A stretch of DNA of 64,000 nucleotides, taken from Pectinophora gossypiella. Taxonomy: Eukaryota > Arthropoda > Insecta > Lepidoptera > Gelechiidae. A program made the position numbers and the translations under genes. Below, piece after piece: positions 1 to 10,993 of the stretch; positions within the stretch are counted from its first letter, which is position 1, and each line of letters opens with the position of its first letter. The notes below the pieces were generated by a model. It searched no databases and was not told where the DNA came from. It was given only the letters and a program-made list of their open reading frames with translations. The DNA is taken from the NCBI RefSeq assembly GCF_024362695.1, contig NC_065408.1, positions 3,658,001 through 3,722,000 of the forward strand. The letters are read 5' to 3'.

Positions 1-150
1 AATACATAAAACATAACATAAACAGCCTATATACGTCCCACTGCTGGGCACAGGCCTCCTCTCAAAGTCGAATAAAGTGGTTCAAAGCCCGAGACAGGAT
101 TCGAACCCGTGACATAACGATGTAAGTCGCGCGTTCTCCGAACAGAACTA
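1..150 (-). repeat. SINE-1 tail joined to a tRNA-like head
   Basis: In reverse complement this reads as a tRNA-type B-box (around 105-120) followed by the SINE-1 3' tail (gaggcctgtgcccagcag, then tataggctgtttatg) at 25-60. The internal body found in full copies (for example 9363-9701) is mostly missing, so this is an internally deleted or recombined copy at the window edge. Confidence 0.6.
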
Positions 151-644
151 TTACGGATTTAAATAAAAGCGAATATTATCTATTGCATAATTTCAATCTA
201 TCAATAATACTTTATTGCACAACGGCATATACAAAGGACATAAACATACGACCATACGGCATACATATATAATTATATATATACCACCACCACCATACCA
301 CCACACCATATATTTGACCATATTCTATTTAATACGCTGATCTGGTGAACTTAATTATTATTGCGTTAATGAAGTCAGCTAGGGTCTGACTGAAGTGTAG
401 ATAAACGATTTGAACTATTTTCATAGTCTAGTGTCACACATATTTCATAAATATTAGACAATAATTACGATTGGTTACATTAACTCAGATATTAACCTAG
501 TTTCAAGAATGAGTTGTCTGCTATTAGTAACCCACTAACGAATTAATTGAGCGGTGTATCGTTTACGTTCATTATAACTACTAGCTAACTATTACTAACT
601 GTAGTGCATTTTCAAATATCGAATTATGGCTTTTTAATATTAAT

Positions 645-925
645 CTTCTTATTGTGTGGGGTTGTGAGGTGGAATACCAGCCTCATCAACCCTGGTGGCA
701 GGGTTATGATTGAGCCGACATGTAACGATTACTCACTTACATCAGTAAATAGTAACCGGGATCAACGGCTTAACGTGCCTTTCGAAGCACGGATCATCTT
801 ACTTTCGGACAATCAGGTGATCAGCCTGTAATGTCCTAACCAAACTAGGGATCGCAAAGGGATTCGAACCCGGGGTCTCCGGATCGTGAGTCCAACGCTC
901 AACCACTGGACCACAGGCCGTTAAT
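645..925 (-). repeat. tRNA-derived SINE-2
   Basis: The reverse complement begins with a tRNA-like head at 925-845 (A-box-like gtggtccagtggttgagcg, then a B-box ggttcgaatccc-type motif) and continues through a body shared with 19794-20115, 36478-36765 and 46738-47023. It ends with a motif meaning 'cacaaccca..atagaag'. The apparent short reading frames on both strands here are accidental. Confidence 0.75.
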
Positions 926-1879
926 ATTACTACATAGTATAGGGCTATCAGTGGAAAGATGTAATTGGTTTTCCTAAGATAAAACAAATAGATAACTTAC
1001 ATGAAAAAGGAAACAATTTCACATTTGCGCATATAAAAAGTAAGTGCGCAATGTCAACTTATAGAGCAGTAAGTCAGCCCATTGCCCTAAATCAGGAATC
1101 ACCAATGAGGAACTTTCCAGGTTACGTTCACTAAAAATATTTTTTTTAACAAAAAAAAAAACCCGACTTCAAATGCAAAACTAAAAAGCAATAAATAAAT
1201 TTACTTCGCACAAAGTAAAAAGTACGTATTTTCAATTAATTTATTTTATAATTCTGAAGTCGATTTCTCTGGTCTGCCATCATCAGACCCTAACTATCAT
1301 GGGACCACCTTGGGAATATCTCCTTTCGAACAAAAAAAGAATGATCTAAATCGGTTCATAAACGACGAAGTTATCCCCGAACAAACATAAAAAAAAATAT
1401 ACGGTCGAATTGAGAACCTCCTCCTTTTTTGAAGTCGGTAAAAACAATATAATATGAAAAAAAAAATGCAATAAATTATGATTATGATGATAGATGGCGT
1501 TACTATTAGAGACTCTTTCCTGCAGACAAACTGTTTAAACAGTTGTAAATTGTATATTGATAAATAAATAAATAAAAGTAAGTAGTCGGTGTTTACGTGA
1601 AAATGATCTAGCAGGTGTTATTCAAATAAGAGTAGGTATAGTAAGTTATAAGTATAATTAATTATACTGTTATCTAATCTAAAAAACACAAATAAACATT
1701 ATCGAAATAACCGCAAAATCGGTTTCCTTAAAATATTAATATTTACACAAACTGTGGTTTCATAAATTATAGTAAATCTCATAATAAAGGGACGGTGCAA
1801 AGTTATATTAAAATCCGAGTATTCATTACGGGTTTGTGGTTTGTAAGCTTGCATACTTAAGTATCACCACAGAAAAATA
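926..1879. other. AT-rich DNA without recognised gene
   Basis: Only A/T-rich sequence with short homopolymers (a poly-A run near 1150) is seen. Part of 1140-1445 resembles a degraded LINE or SINE 3' region, but no ends or coding could be defined. Confidence 0.5.
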
Positions 1880-2170
1880 TTGTTTTATACAAACAGTTTC
1901 GCAGCTAAAGTTAATATGGCTATAATACTTGACAAGTTTAAAAACATTGAAATGCTAACCAAGACCAGTAGATTAAGTCGCTTGCGTCAACTGTCTTATT
2001 TACCGATGTACCAACTACCGAAATATAACAATGTGTATGGCATGAGGAAGTGGGAATACTTACTACCAGATATTTTAAACAAATTGCCTAGTGGGCTACA
2101 CACAGACATGTGTGTAGGAACTAAACAATGTAAAATAGACTTAAAGAAGTATTATCTGGGCGCATGTTAA
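1880..2170 (+). pseudogene. LINE reverse-transcriptase C-terminal remnant
   Basis: An open stretch of 96 codons ends with a segment containing VYGMRKWEYLLPDILNKLP and then KIDLKKYYL before the stop. This matches the extreme C-terminus typical of jockey-like and related insect non-LTR reverse transcriptases (Y-G-x-R-x-W-E-Y followed by P-x-x-x-N-x-L-P and K-x-x-L-K-x-Y). Family assignment is from memory of the motif. The upstream RT domain is absent, so this is a 5'-truncated relic. The methionine at 1880 is not a real start. Confidence 0.5.
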
Positions 2171-2465
2171 ACTATGTAGTACCTACCACCAATTAAGTAT
2201 CTATAGCGAGTTAAGCGCATTCATTCACTCCTCGCATAAACCTGTACGGGTTTTCTGTTTAGAGGAGCGTCTTATTTTATTTATAAGGATTTAATTGTGT
2301 TTTTGATATTGAATAAAAAAAAAAAAAGCTCTTTAGTTGCCAACAGTGAAATTGTTAGCCCTCTTATCCTTGAAATAAATTGATGGTAATTCGAGTATTT
2401 ATCTATGATTGATGCACATATAATAAAGCCGTTTTGAAAACGGCTAACCGTAATGTAATACGGCG

Positions 2466-2694
2466 AATAGGGGTAGTTTCTAACTAGTCAAATCAGTTAC
2501 TTTTTACTAAACGTCAGAACATGAAATTACTATGGAATTCGTATGAAAAAACAACCTGTGACGTCATAGAAAAACGTGACAAAATGTCCCATTTATTACA
2601 TTTTCCTTAAATAAAAAAAACCAAAACGTTTTTTGACACCTTTAGATCTGTTTTTATTTAGTAATCAGAATTTCATAATTTATCTTTGACCTAG
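2466..2694 (+). repeat. Family D element with TGACGTCA motif
   Basis: One of at least five copies (also 5805-6024, 24537-24768, 54880-55118 on minus, 61338-61576) starting near aataggctagtttccaac and ending near gaacctag. The consensus-like core contains TGACGTCA (2559-2566) followed by tagaaaaacgtga. No coding is seen. Likely a non-autonomous transposon; class uncertain. Confidence 0.7.
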
Positions 2695-4003
2695 GAAACT
2701 ACCCAATTTTGCAATCCAGCTGCGACATGTATTAAATATCTGATGTGTTGCTGTTGAGTTCCCTGTCTTAATCTTTTCCTTAGTCAACACAGAACACCTT
2801 ACAAAATGACTTATATTCAAGAAAAAACTGGCCTTTAACAAGTTTAATAATAATAATAATTACATTGAATAAGTTATTTGGACTTTTTTACACATAATTA
2901 CGCTTTCCAGGAGAGGAGTTTATTTCAAACAACACTTTTTCTTTTTAAGTTTTCATATTGCTGCCTGGAGTTACCTTACTGTTATTATCTACACTGTGGT
3001 ATAATGTAGAAACTTGGCTATAATCTCATTTTCTAAGTTACTAATTCTGATGCAATACTGGATAAAGTTATTGAATAACTTAGTAACTTATGCAATACAG
3101 TGTTTGTTTATTATATTACAAAATGTAAGTAAACGATTGATCGCGGCTTAACAATCTGTTGGTGTTGCGTATGCGCAAATGAATAATAAATGACTGTGCT
3201 TTCAGAAGCTTTATATATGAATCTGTACATGTATGAATCATAAATGAATACATAAATAATCATATAGGTGCGAATTTTATTTGTAGATTTACGCGAAGTT
3301 ATTTATTTATTTTATTGTTGTTTATTTGGGAAACCAACAGTTGTATTTTATAACAGTTCGAAATAAGTACATATAAGCTTAAAACAAAACAATTTCCACA
3401 GATAATTCATGCATCATGGAATTATACAATATATGTAATATAAAAAAAACTATCGCGTAACGTAAATATAACAATTCCAAATATCATATTTTTAGATTTG
3501 TTTTTAGACAGTATTATGATTCTAACAATTTAATGATTTGGTTCGTATAAGATAGGAGAGAGGTGGAGAAGATATCCACTTCTTCATAACATAGATTACA
3601 ATAATATGAATAAATCAAATAATATGATAATTTAATTATAATATGATAGAGATATTATTTGCTCTGAAAATTAATGATTGATTTGATTATAAATAAATAT
3701 TAAATGTCAAGTGTAACCTAGAATTTGTAATTACATAAGAGTTTACGTCGATTTCATCATAAAATAAGAGCAAGAAATATTAAAAGTGATTAAATGAAAT
3801 ACAAAATTGTTGAATTTGCAATTAAGAGCCAACATTACGAGTATCAAATTACCGTCGTATATTTAACTAAACTGTGATCTAGATATATATCGCCTTTTAT
3901 ATAATCCAAGCTAATTAGTCGACATGTAACATATTAATAAAATAATTTGCTACAAACAAGTTGGCCTCGTTAAGTATTTTAATGTCAGTATATTTTAAGC
4001 AAG
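2695..4003. other. AT-rich non-coding stretch
   Basis: Nothing recognisable beyond very AT-rich sequence and short simple repeats such as (taa)n near 2847-2860. Also consistent with intron of the kinase gene whose first exon is at 30007-30381 (inference from orientation only). Confidence 0.4.
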
Positions 4004-4095
4004 AGAAGTGTGTCAGGATCGAAGCAAATGGAATTCTATAGTCTCTGCTTACCCCGGTGGGAAATAGGCGTGAGTTTATGTATGTGTATATTTTA
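4004..4095 (+). repeat. LINE 3'-end repeat with (TATG) tail
   Basis: Shares gtgtgtcaggatcgaagc, gcttaccccggtgggaaata and gtgagtttatgtatgt with 15190-15350, 16073-16146 and 23195-23372. Copies are truncated at different 5' points but always end in a TATG-type microsatellite, the pattern of RTE-like non-LTR elements (inference). Confidence 0.65.
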
Positions 4096-4259
4096 CAGCT
4101 GTGTTAGTTTAGTTGGAAGAACGGTTGAGTCTTATTGTCAGGTTGCATGTACAGTTCCTTTAGGTTCATTTTTTGGTTGAAAATTCATGTTTGGATTTCA
4201 AATAAACATGTTGAAGTATTCCACAAACCGAGAAATGTATTTTTAACCTAACGACAAAC

Positions 4260-4360
4260 AGGCAGTCGCTTCTATAGAAAATCGGACATGTCAAATCTTC
4301 GGGTCAGGTAAGCGGACTTCGTGAAATGCGGGATATCGCTAAGATGATGATGAATGACAG
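4260..4360 (+). repeat. LINE/SINE 3' tail ending in (GATGAT)
   Basis: Contains gcagtcgcttctatagaaaa, cggacatgtcaaatcttc, a run meaning aagcggacttcgtgaaa, and ends at a gatgatgatg run. Related tails are at 14290-14400, 51655-51730, 58885-58960 and 62930-63040. Confidence 0.5.
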
Positions 4361-4406
4361 TATATTGATTATAGATTACGGATACTTATTACTACTGATT
4401 AACAAT

Positions 4407-4715
4407 TTTCCGTCGCAAAATTCACGATTTTTTAAAATATTTTTTACTTTTGCGATGGAAAATGCCACTTGATATTAATTCAGAATAATTAGCTGAATCA
4501 CCCCCCTTTCAGTATTTGTTACGATGTCACTTACACCCCGTACAAGTACGTACAGTCGCCATACAAATGCGTATGGGTGTTAATGACATCGTAACCAATA
4601 CTGAGGGGGATCATTCAGACCACGATTCTGAGTGGATATCAAGTGGAATTTCCTGTCGAGAATTTTCGTATTTTTTTTTAAATTATTTCCAGTTCTATAC
4701 TTTTTCGTTTTTTTA
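4407..4715. repeat. Dimeric long-TIR MITE (family M), rearranged copy
   Basis: Carries the same central junction as the full dimers at 6150-6636 and 60837-61315: an arm ending cgatgtcacttacacccc, a short spacer (4538-4577), then gggtgttaatgacatcgtaa opening the other arm. Outer arms are truncated. The order is reversed relative to the intact copies. Confidence 0.6.
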
Positions 4716-5287
4716 TTATATCTTGTAAGTTTGTGCATCGATAAGGAACCTATGCAACCGACTCAATCTATATATTTATATAACACAATACTTTGCCAGA
4801 CAACGGATTACAAAACAATGCAAAAGAAGACATCCAAACCTTACATAAAATCGGAGAATCCAACAGAAAATCTTATTCATTGTAATAATAATACCGTAAA
4901 AAGAGTTAATTTTGATGTCGTTTGCAACAGTCTTAATTGGACATGCTAATTAGTAATTACTAGCCATTGTTCTTAGTTCCCACAACTGAGACACGTTATT
5001 CAAGATACCACAGGGAGAACAGTTTCGAATAAACTAGTTAAATTGACTTGAATCAAGATAGTTTAATTAGAGTCTACACAGAGTAATTCTCTACTACATA
5101 CATAAATTCGCGCCCGCAATCCCCTATGGGTGTAGAGACGTAGAAAAAAGACTTGTTCGTTCAACACTTCGTATAGATCGGTATGAAACGGGAACGGTAA
5201 AAATACAAAGAAACAGACCACACCAGACGGAGCAGATGGGGTTATGGGAATAATAAATAAAACGTTTACTCCCCCCTTCCCCCGCAT

Positions 5288-5804
5288 TAATTCTTATACA
5301 TATGAAGGCCTATACAATATAAAAATAAAATTACAAAGATACAGATACGAGTACAAAATCAACATAATAATAATACACTATAATTGTTATAAATAAATAT
5401 CAAGACTCAAAACTGCTACATATACTATGGAAGAAAAGGAGTAGATAGATTATGAAGATGAAGAGGAAATAGAACTTTGGAAATGAGCATAGTAGCGAGC
5501 CAACTACATTCTTCCCACCACTTCGCTACCGTTTCGGAACGTAAGGCTGTAAAAAAGCGGTATTAGTCGTAAATGAACGTATGTTTTCTTAATGCACATA
5601 ACGCAAACTAATAATTAAAGTCAGTAAAGGCGAGGAATCCGTAGTAAAACTTTAATATGACCATCTTGTTAGTTCCGTAACCTTATAAGTATAATTATTA
5701 CAATTACCGGCGTCGGTCGAGATCTATAAACTAATGAAATAAGGTATCAGTTGTGTTAAGTAATAAGATACTCTTATTAAAAAATAAACATGAAAAGTGG
5801 TGAA
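5288..5804. other. Non-coding DNA, nothing recognised
   Basis: Mixed AT-rich sequence. No exon-like open frame flanked by splice signals and no repeat shared with other parts of the window was seen. Confidence 0.4.
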
Positions 5805-6024
5805 AATAGGCTGGTTTCTAACTAGTCAAATCAGTTCTTTTTTACTAAACAAAAAAGCACACAATGACGTCATAGAAAATCGTGATAAAATGTCGGACTT
5901 ATTATTACGTTTTTCTTGATCAAAATTCATAAATAAATTTAATAGAAAAAATAAAATGTGTTTCGCTAGTTTTAGATCTGTCTTTATTTAGTAATCAGAA
6001 TTTTATAATTTATCTTGAACATAG
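5805..6024 (+). repeat. Family D element
   Basis: Second copy of the family described at 2466-2694, with the same start (aataggctggtttctaact), TGACGTCA core near 5868 and end (tatcttgaacatag). Divergence from other copies is mostly substitutions and small gaps. Confidence 0.7.
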
Positions 6025-6117
6025 TATGTACACGACCCAATTTTATTATCTGTTTAAGCTAATTCAAAATGGAATTACGAAAAATTACATCAAAGTTCTG
6101 TTTGTTTGATACAACTT

Positions 6118-6148
6118 TGAGGGGAGGCCTGTGCCCCACTGGACATAT
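6118..6148 (+). repeat. SINE-1 tail used as MITE target
   Basis: The sequence gaggggaggcctgtgcccca is the SINE-1 3' tail. It resumes at 6639 as taggccgtttatg, so the dimeric MITE at 6150-6636 has inserted into the tail's TATATA. Confidence 0.7.
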
Positions 6149-6149
6149 A

Positions 6150-6636
6150 CAGGGTGTTAGTGACGTCGTAACGAAAACTTTGAGGGATGATTGAGACCAT
6201 GATTCTGAGATGATATGAAGTGGAATTTTCCGTCGCAAAAGTATGGAACAGAAAATAATAAAAAGAAAAACAAAAATTTTCATGAATTTTCCGACTGAAA
6301 ATTCCACTTGATATCAACTCAGAATCATGGTCTGAATCATCCCCCTCAGTATTCGTTACGGTGTCACTAACACCCATACCTACTTGTATGGGTACAGTAT
6401 GTACTTGTGCGGGGTGTAAGTGACATCATAACGAATACTGAGGGGGATGAAACAGCTGATTATTCTGAGTTAATATCAAGTGGAATTTTTCATCGCAAAA
6501 GTAGTATTGAAAATAATTTAAAAAAACTAAAAAAAAAATCATGAATTTTGCGACGGAAAATTTCACTTAATATCAACTCAGAATCATGGACTGAATCATC
6601 CCCCTCAGTATTCGTTACGATGTCACTAACACCCTG
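6150..6636. mobile_element. Dimeric long-TIR MITE, family M, intact
   Basis: Ends are cagggtgttagtgacgtcg on the left and the complementary cactaacaccctg on the right, flanked by TA on both sides (6148-6149 and 6637-6638). Inside are two monomers of about 230 bp. Each is a foldback whose arms share gatatcaactcagaatcatg and ccgtcgcaaaa-type motifs, joined by a spacer near 6382-6411. No transposase is encoded; short frames crossing it are chance. TA duplications fit mobilisation by a Tc1/mariner-type enzyme (inference). A near-identical copy is at 60837-61315. Confidence 0.8.
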
Positions 6637-6712
6637 TATAGGCCGTTTATGTATGTACACCAAAGTTCACGCCTGTTATCTATATCGAAAGACATGTAGT
6701 CTTGCAGAAAAG

Positions 6713-7010
6713 TTATACAAACATGCTTCTCGGCGGTTCCCGAGTCGATACTCGGGTTCCAACCGGCGCTTGTCCATTGGTGGAAGTCATCGGACTTGCA
6801 CCAATAAGTTATTAATTTATCTTAAATGCAGTTTTCACTAACACAGCTGGCTCGACCATTATAGACAGCGATACGGCTCACCACCTATCACGTTGGTCTA
6901 ACAGAAAGCTCGGTGAGGTGTGGGTACTTAGTTCATCTTGCGATGGATGTACCTCTGAATACCCCAATTGGGATATAGTTCTGAGCTTATGTTATGTGTT
7001 ATATTATATT
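6713..7010 (+). repeat. tRNA-derived SINE-F
   Basis: Begins with a degenerate B-box region (tactcgggttccaaccggc) and continues with ctggctcgaccattatagac, gatacggctcaccacctatc, gttggtctaacagaaagctc and gcgatggatgtacctctga, ending with gagcttatgttatgt. The same body, usually inverted, occurs at 12778-13003, 21624-21865 and 61933-62097, with partial copies inside the minus-strand host gene. Confidence 0.7.
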
Positions 7011-7313
7011 AAGTACTACGAACGAACTTGTGATGGTATAATGGAACAAATTAAATCAAAACGTAGCGAAAGGAAGCCAAGGGAACGCTTCGGACGCGAG
7101 AAGTTGATTGAATTAATGCAAGGGCCCCTTTGCGTCGTTTGACTGAATCTATGTGTAGTGCACACATCAATTTAGGTAATTGACTGTACCCGCAGCGGAT
7201 TTCGAGATGGAAGACGGAAAAGGACTTAGTTCAAGCACAGAATAAATATCGACGTTGAGAACTATTTACCTAACATCAATTCCAAAATATTTATTTTAGT
7301 GCATTTCCTTAGT

Positions 7314-7354
7314 ATATTAGATATAATAATATTGAATATTATTATATCTAATAT
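7314..7354. repeat. Perfect 20-bp palindrome
   Basis: Two 20-bp arms (7314-7333 and 7335-7354) are exact reverse complements around a single G at 7334. They consist almost wholly of A and T. The 5S-SINE at 7358 begins three bases beyond the right arm. Could be a cruciform-prone insertion target or residue of an older MITE. Confidence 0.8.
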
Positions 7355-7357
7355 TGA

Positions 7358-7649
7358 GGAGCTCGGTGGCGCAGCGGTAAACGCGCTCGGTCTGCGATTG
7401 TTGAAGTTAAGCAACTTTCGCAAAGGCCGGTCATAGGATGGGTGACCACAAAAAAAAAGTATTCATCTCGAGCTCCTCCGTGCGTCGGAAGGCACGTTAA
7501 GCCGTTGGTCCCGGCTGCATTAGCAGTAGTTAATAACCATCAATCCGCACTGGGCCCGCGTGGTGATTTAAGGCCCGTTCTCCCTATCCATCCATAGGGA
7601 AGGCCCGTGCCCCAGCAGTGAGGAAGTTAAGGGGCTGATGATGATGATG
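7358..7649 (+). repeat. Composite tRNA/5S-like SINE (5S-SINE)
   Basis: The head has a tRNA A-box-like segment (ggtggcgcagcggtaaacgc), then at about 7400-7450 a block matching the internal promoter of 5S rRNA: gttaagcaac (5S A-box) and ggatgggtgacca (5S C-box). The body runs through ggcacgttaagccgttggtc to a (GAT)n tail. An 8-bp duplication AATATTGA flanks it (7350-7357 and 7650-7657), showing insertion as a unit. Copies at 22031-22327 and 45456-45560. Confidence 0.8.
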
Positions 7650-8034
7650 AATATTGAATATTACGAGTATATTATTTATCTGGGGGAAACGGCCAAGCCC
7701 CATATTTTGCCTAACGTGTAGAATTTGTTAACTTGTAGTTTGTATAATTAGGATGTGTAGAATTAGAAACTTCGCTAAGCGCTACATGAGATCTGATGAC
7801 TTTTTGACATTGTGATCGATATGATCTCGTCTTGGCAACATTTTTACATGAAAATGTTTTTGTTGGGATTTATTATTTACATTTCACGACTTTACAGTGC
7901 AGAAGCCAATGCGCCAATGCGCCCTGAAACTTTCAATATAAACAATAATATAATTAAACACATGAAACTTAGGTGTAACCAATATAAAAACATATAAGGC
8001 AGTAATCTCGTCAGTCGCGGTTACTACTTACTGA

Positions 8035-8110
8035 AGTAATTACATAGTCGTTACATAAGTCGTGTCAGGGGCCTTAGGCGGCTCAATAATAATCCACCTC
8101 ACAACCGATA
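8035..8110 (+). repeat. SINE-2 fragment
   Basis: Contains the SINE-2 3' body (tgtcaggggccttaggcggc, then cacctcacaacc). Head and middle are missing. Confidence 0.5.
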
Positions 8111-8734
8111 TAAAAAGAAAAACTTATGAAAGACCTGAGTAACATACTTTGGACATTTCACAGTGGAATTTCGCCAATCGTGACCGTTTTACATCGCAAA
8201 TGTAACAATAATGTAACTAAACTGCGTAAGTGCTGTTAAATAACACTACACTGCTTGAATACTAATTATAACAAGATTAAAATCATCTATATGTTCGTAT
8301 ACGTATCTAGTTTCCGCGAATGCAATGAGGAAATAAATGTGTTATCGGATTTGCATAATTTGTTATACCCCATTTGGCTTAGGCAAAAAGAGAATTGAGC
8401 TGCCAATTTCTTGTCATTTTGGCACTAGTTATAATTGGCGGAGGCCAATCGTTCACACACATTAATTTATATAAAGTCATTCTTCGTAGGGGTAGGCGAA
8501 ATCTACGGTTTCTCATTTGCTTCTTCTTATCGTGACGATGGCAAACTAAATAGTATCGGCCCAAAACTTATCACAAATATGGCGTTATCTACATACCTTA
8601 CTCCACTCTTATTAAGGTATCCAAACTTGTTTGCCGGTTTTGAGTATTTGTGACACATTTTTTCTTTAAATCGCCGTAGATTTAATGATCGCACGTTTGC
8701 CGAAACCTCACTTCGAACAGTGCATACAAAAATC

Positions 8735-8925
8735 TCATTCTTAGCTGAAGCGAGCGAGACAGACATCCTGCGCGCGTTCCCCCTTACTCCTTAGCGGCTT
8801 ACGACATCGAAAGACATCGAGGGGGTGAGGTAATTCAAGCTCGGCGCCTGCTACGACTTGGTGCGGGGCGGAGAATGACCGTTCTATACTTAGTATTATT
8901 CTTTATTCTATGCATACACTCCGTT
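8735..8925 (+). repeat. Family K repeat (gcggggcgga...ttctatac)
   Basis: Holds ctcggcgcctgctacgactt, ggtgcggggcggagaatgac and gtattattctttattctatg, shared with 57410-57570, where a family G insertion interrupts it. Comparatively GC-rich at its left end. No coding recognised; class unknown. Confidence 0.5.
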
Positions 8926-9362
8926 CAGTACCGTTTGACTAATTTGAAAGCTGCCAGGATAATAGGTATTCGCACTAAGCTGCATGCAATCAATCTCAAT
9001 CAATCTATCAATCAAATTTGCAATCTTTCTATCACGTTGTTAATTCAATCAAGCTATAACCAAGATCTCTTTCTGATTCAACCATAATAGAAAAGAAGAA
9101 AGTATCTTGAAGTGTCTCATGGTTTTTGTATTATAATGTACTGTCCATCATGTGGACAGGACTTGATCGATATACGATGTCAACGACTTGTTTGGCATAA
9201 TAATTATATTGGATCTTACATTTAAATTTGCTGTAAATATAGTGCGATTATAAGTTTTTTAAAAGAATACATTGATTCGTTTAATAAGAAACATTCACTC
9301 ACATATGAATAGTTTTAAACAACATTGGACTTGGACTATTTAAACTACAATAAGAAGTAGGT

Positions 9363-9701
9363 CCGTGGTCTAACAGCCTCCGTGGTCTAGTGGTTAGAGC
9401 GTTAGGCCCACGATCTGGTGGTCCGGGTCCAATTCCCGACGGGGACATTGTCGAAATCACTTTGTGATACTGTCCTTGTTTGGTAAGGACTTTTCAGACT
9501 TGAATCACCTTATTGTACGAAAAAGTAAGATGATTCCGTGCTTCGGAGGACACGTTAAGCCGTTGGTCCCGGCTATTAGCCGTAAAAACACCTCCACCAA
9601 CCCGCGTTGGAGCAGCGTGCTGGAGTATGCTCCATACCCCCTCCGGTTGATTGAGGGGAGGCCTGTGCCCAGCAGTGGGACGTATATAGGCTGTTTATGT
9701 C
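9363..9701 (+). repeat. tRNA-derived SINE-1, complete
   Basis: tRNA-like head (cctccgtggtctagtggtta, then a B-box at 9424-9437), a body with cacgttaagccgttggtccc and a tail gaggcctgtgcccagcagtg followed by tataggctgtttatgt. Flanked by a perfect 10-bp target duplication AGAAGTAGGT (9353-9362 and 9702-9711). This copy defines the family limits used for the others in the window. Confidence 0.85.
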
Positions 9702-9906
9702 AGAAGTAGGTAGGTACTTAAATAACATTCGAGAATTATTATACTAAGTATAAGTTAAGAGGATCTGCTTACCAGTTACACATCCCAACTTTAAAATAAT
9801 AGGTATATTATTTGTACGTCAACCTGAGCGGACATGGAAGATCTTGCATAAATCTATAATGTTTTATTAAGTTGATTGGAATATAATACATGGTATACTC
9901 TGTAAA

Positions 9907-10115
9907 GTAAGATGATCCGTGCTTCGAAAGACACGTTAAGCCGTTGGCCCCGGTTGCTAATTACTGATGGAAGTAATTACTGAAGGATGGTCGTTACATG
10001 AGTCATAACGACTACTCGTTACATGACAGGGGCCTTTGGCGGTTCAATAATAAACCTTGGCACCAGGGTTGATGAAGTTGGTTGTCCACCTCACAACCCA
10101 TAATAGAACTGACAG
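9907..10115 (+). repeat. SINE-2, headless copy
   Basis: Starts inside the body at taagatgatccgtgcttcg and runs to ccacctcacaaccca, lacking the tRNA-like head. The 5' truncation is typical of retroposition by a LINE partner. Confidence 0.65.
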
Positions 10116-10599
10116 GCTGTAAAAGCCTGAAGTACGGTAAATCTTAAAAAATCTCATTTATCCGGATTATTAAATAATTATCTCTTACAAAATACAGAAG
10201 AGGAAAATTAGATGGTCGGTTTGTTTATAGACCTTAAATCGTAATATATATATTTTTAATCCTTGGATCGTGGTACAGATAAAATATTATCTAGACGAGA
10301 GAGGTTTTTTTTTTCTGAGACTTTATTGCGATCTAATAGGAAATGCAGGTGTGTTCTTGCCATCACACCGCTTGCTGAAGGTCACTTTGATCTCTGTTTA
10401 TTTACGCCAGGTTTATATTATTATTTATTTTATTTTTATTTTTTCCCGGTGGGAGTTTATATATGTATGCATTGTTTGTGTATATTATTTTATGGATATT
10501 TTAAGGCTTACTTTATTATCAAGAAGGTTATTTCCAGTGTTACGTGTTGGGACTTGTGATCTATCAATTAAACCTATAATAATGTTAGCTATAAAATCA

Positions 10600-10850
10600 T
10601 GCTTGATTTCTGTCTCTTTATTTAAGAACTGTGCTCTTGTCGGTGCAGTAATCGCCATTCCTCTCTTCTCTCTGCCAAATCCTTCGCCCTCTGATACGAC
10701 GCTCTCTTTTATTTCTTTCATAAATGTTTTCCTAGGTCTACCCCTTCCTCCATATCCTTAAATTGTTCCTTCTATAATGTTCTTTATAAATGAATCGTGA
10801 CGTATCAGGTGGCCGATCATATTTCTTCTCCGGTTCTCTAAAGTATTTAT
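10600..10850 (-). pseudogene. LINE C-terminal remnant, frameshifted
   Basis: Reverse-complement frames give pieces such as MIGHLIRHDSFIKNII, GRGRPRKTFMKEIKES and REEWRLL-like residues after frame changes. These match the better-preserved remnants at 24885-25165 and 57865-58075, the C-terminal end of a non-LTR endonuclease/reverse-transcriptase polyprotein. Open frames on the plus strand here are its antisense shadow. Confidence 0.5.
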
Positions 10851-10902
10851 TATGATGGTACTTGTATCTTATTTTTTATTTTTGTTTGGTAACGACTCGC
10901 AG

Positions 10903-10993
10903 TAGCAGCGTGGTGGAGTATGCTCCATATCCCCTCAGGTTGATTGTAGGGAGGCCTGTGCCCAGCAAAGGGACGTATATAGGCTGTTTATCA
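10903..10993 (+). repeat. SINE-1 3' tail
   Basis: Contains agcagcgtggtggagtatgc, gggaggcctgtgcccagca and tataggctgtttat. Only the last quarter of the element is present. Confidence 0.6.

Noticed and set aside
6090..6377. ORFs in both directions over 6059-6841 and 60775-61255
   Set aside because: They lie within the two copies of the dimeric MITE, are mirror images of one another because of its inverted arms, and have no protein-like conservation.
7400..7450. 5S rRNA gene
   Set aside because: Only the internal promoter part resembles 5S. The outer 5S stems are missing and a SINE body follows.
9380..9450. Possible tRNA gene
   Set aside because: The tRNA-like A- and B-boxes belong to a SINE-1 copy with a 10-bp duplication at both ends. 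There is no closing acceptor stem. The same applies to 26628-26700, 46950-47125, 36480-36540 and 50380-50430.
10270..10761. 163-codon plus-strand ORF
   Set aside because: Its 3' part is antisense to a frameshifted LINE remnant and the rest is AT-rich hydrophobic noise (poly-F/Y); no domain.
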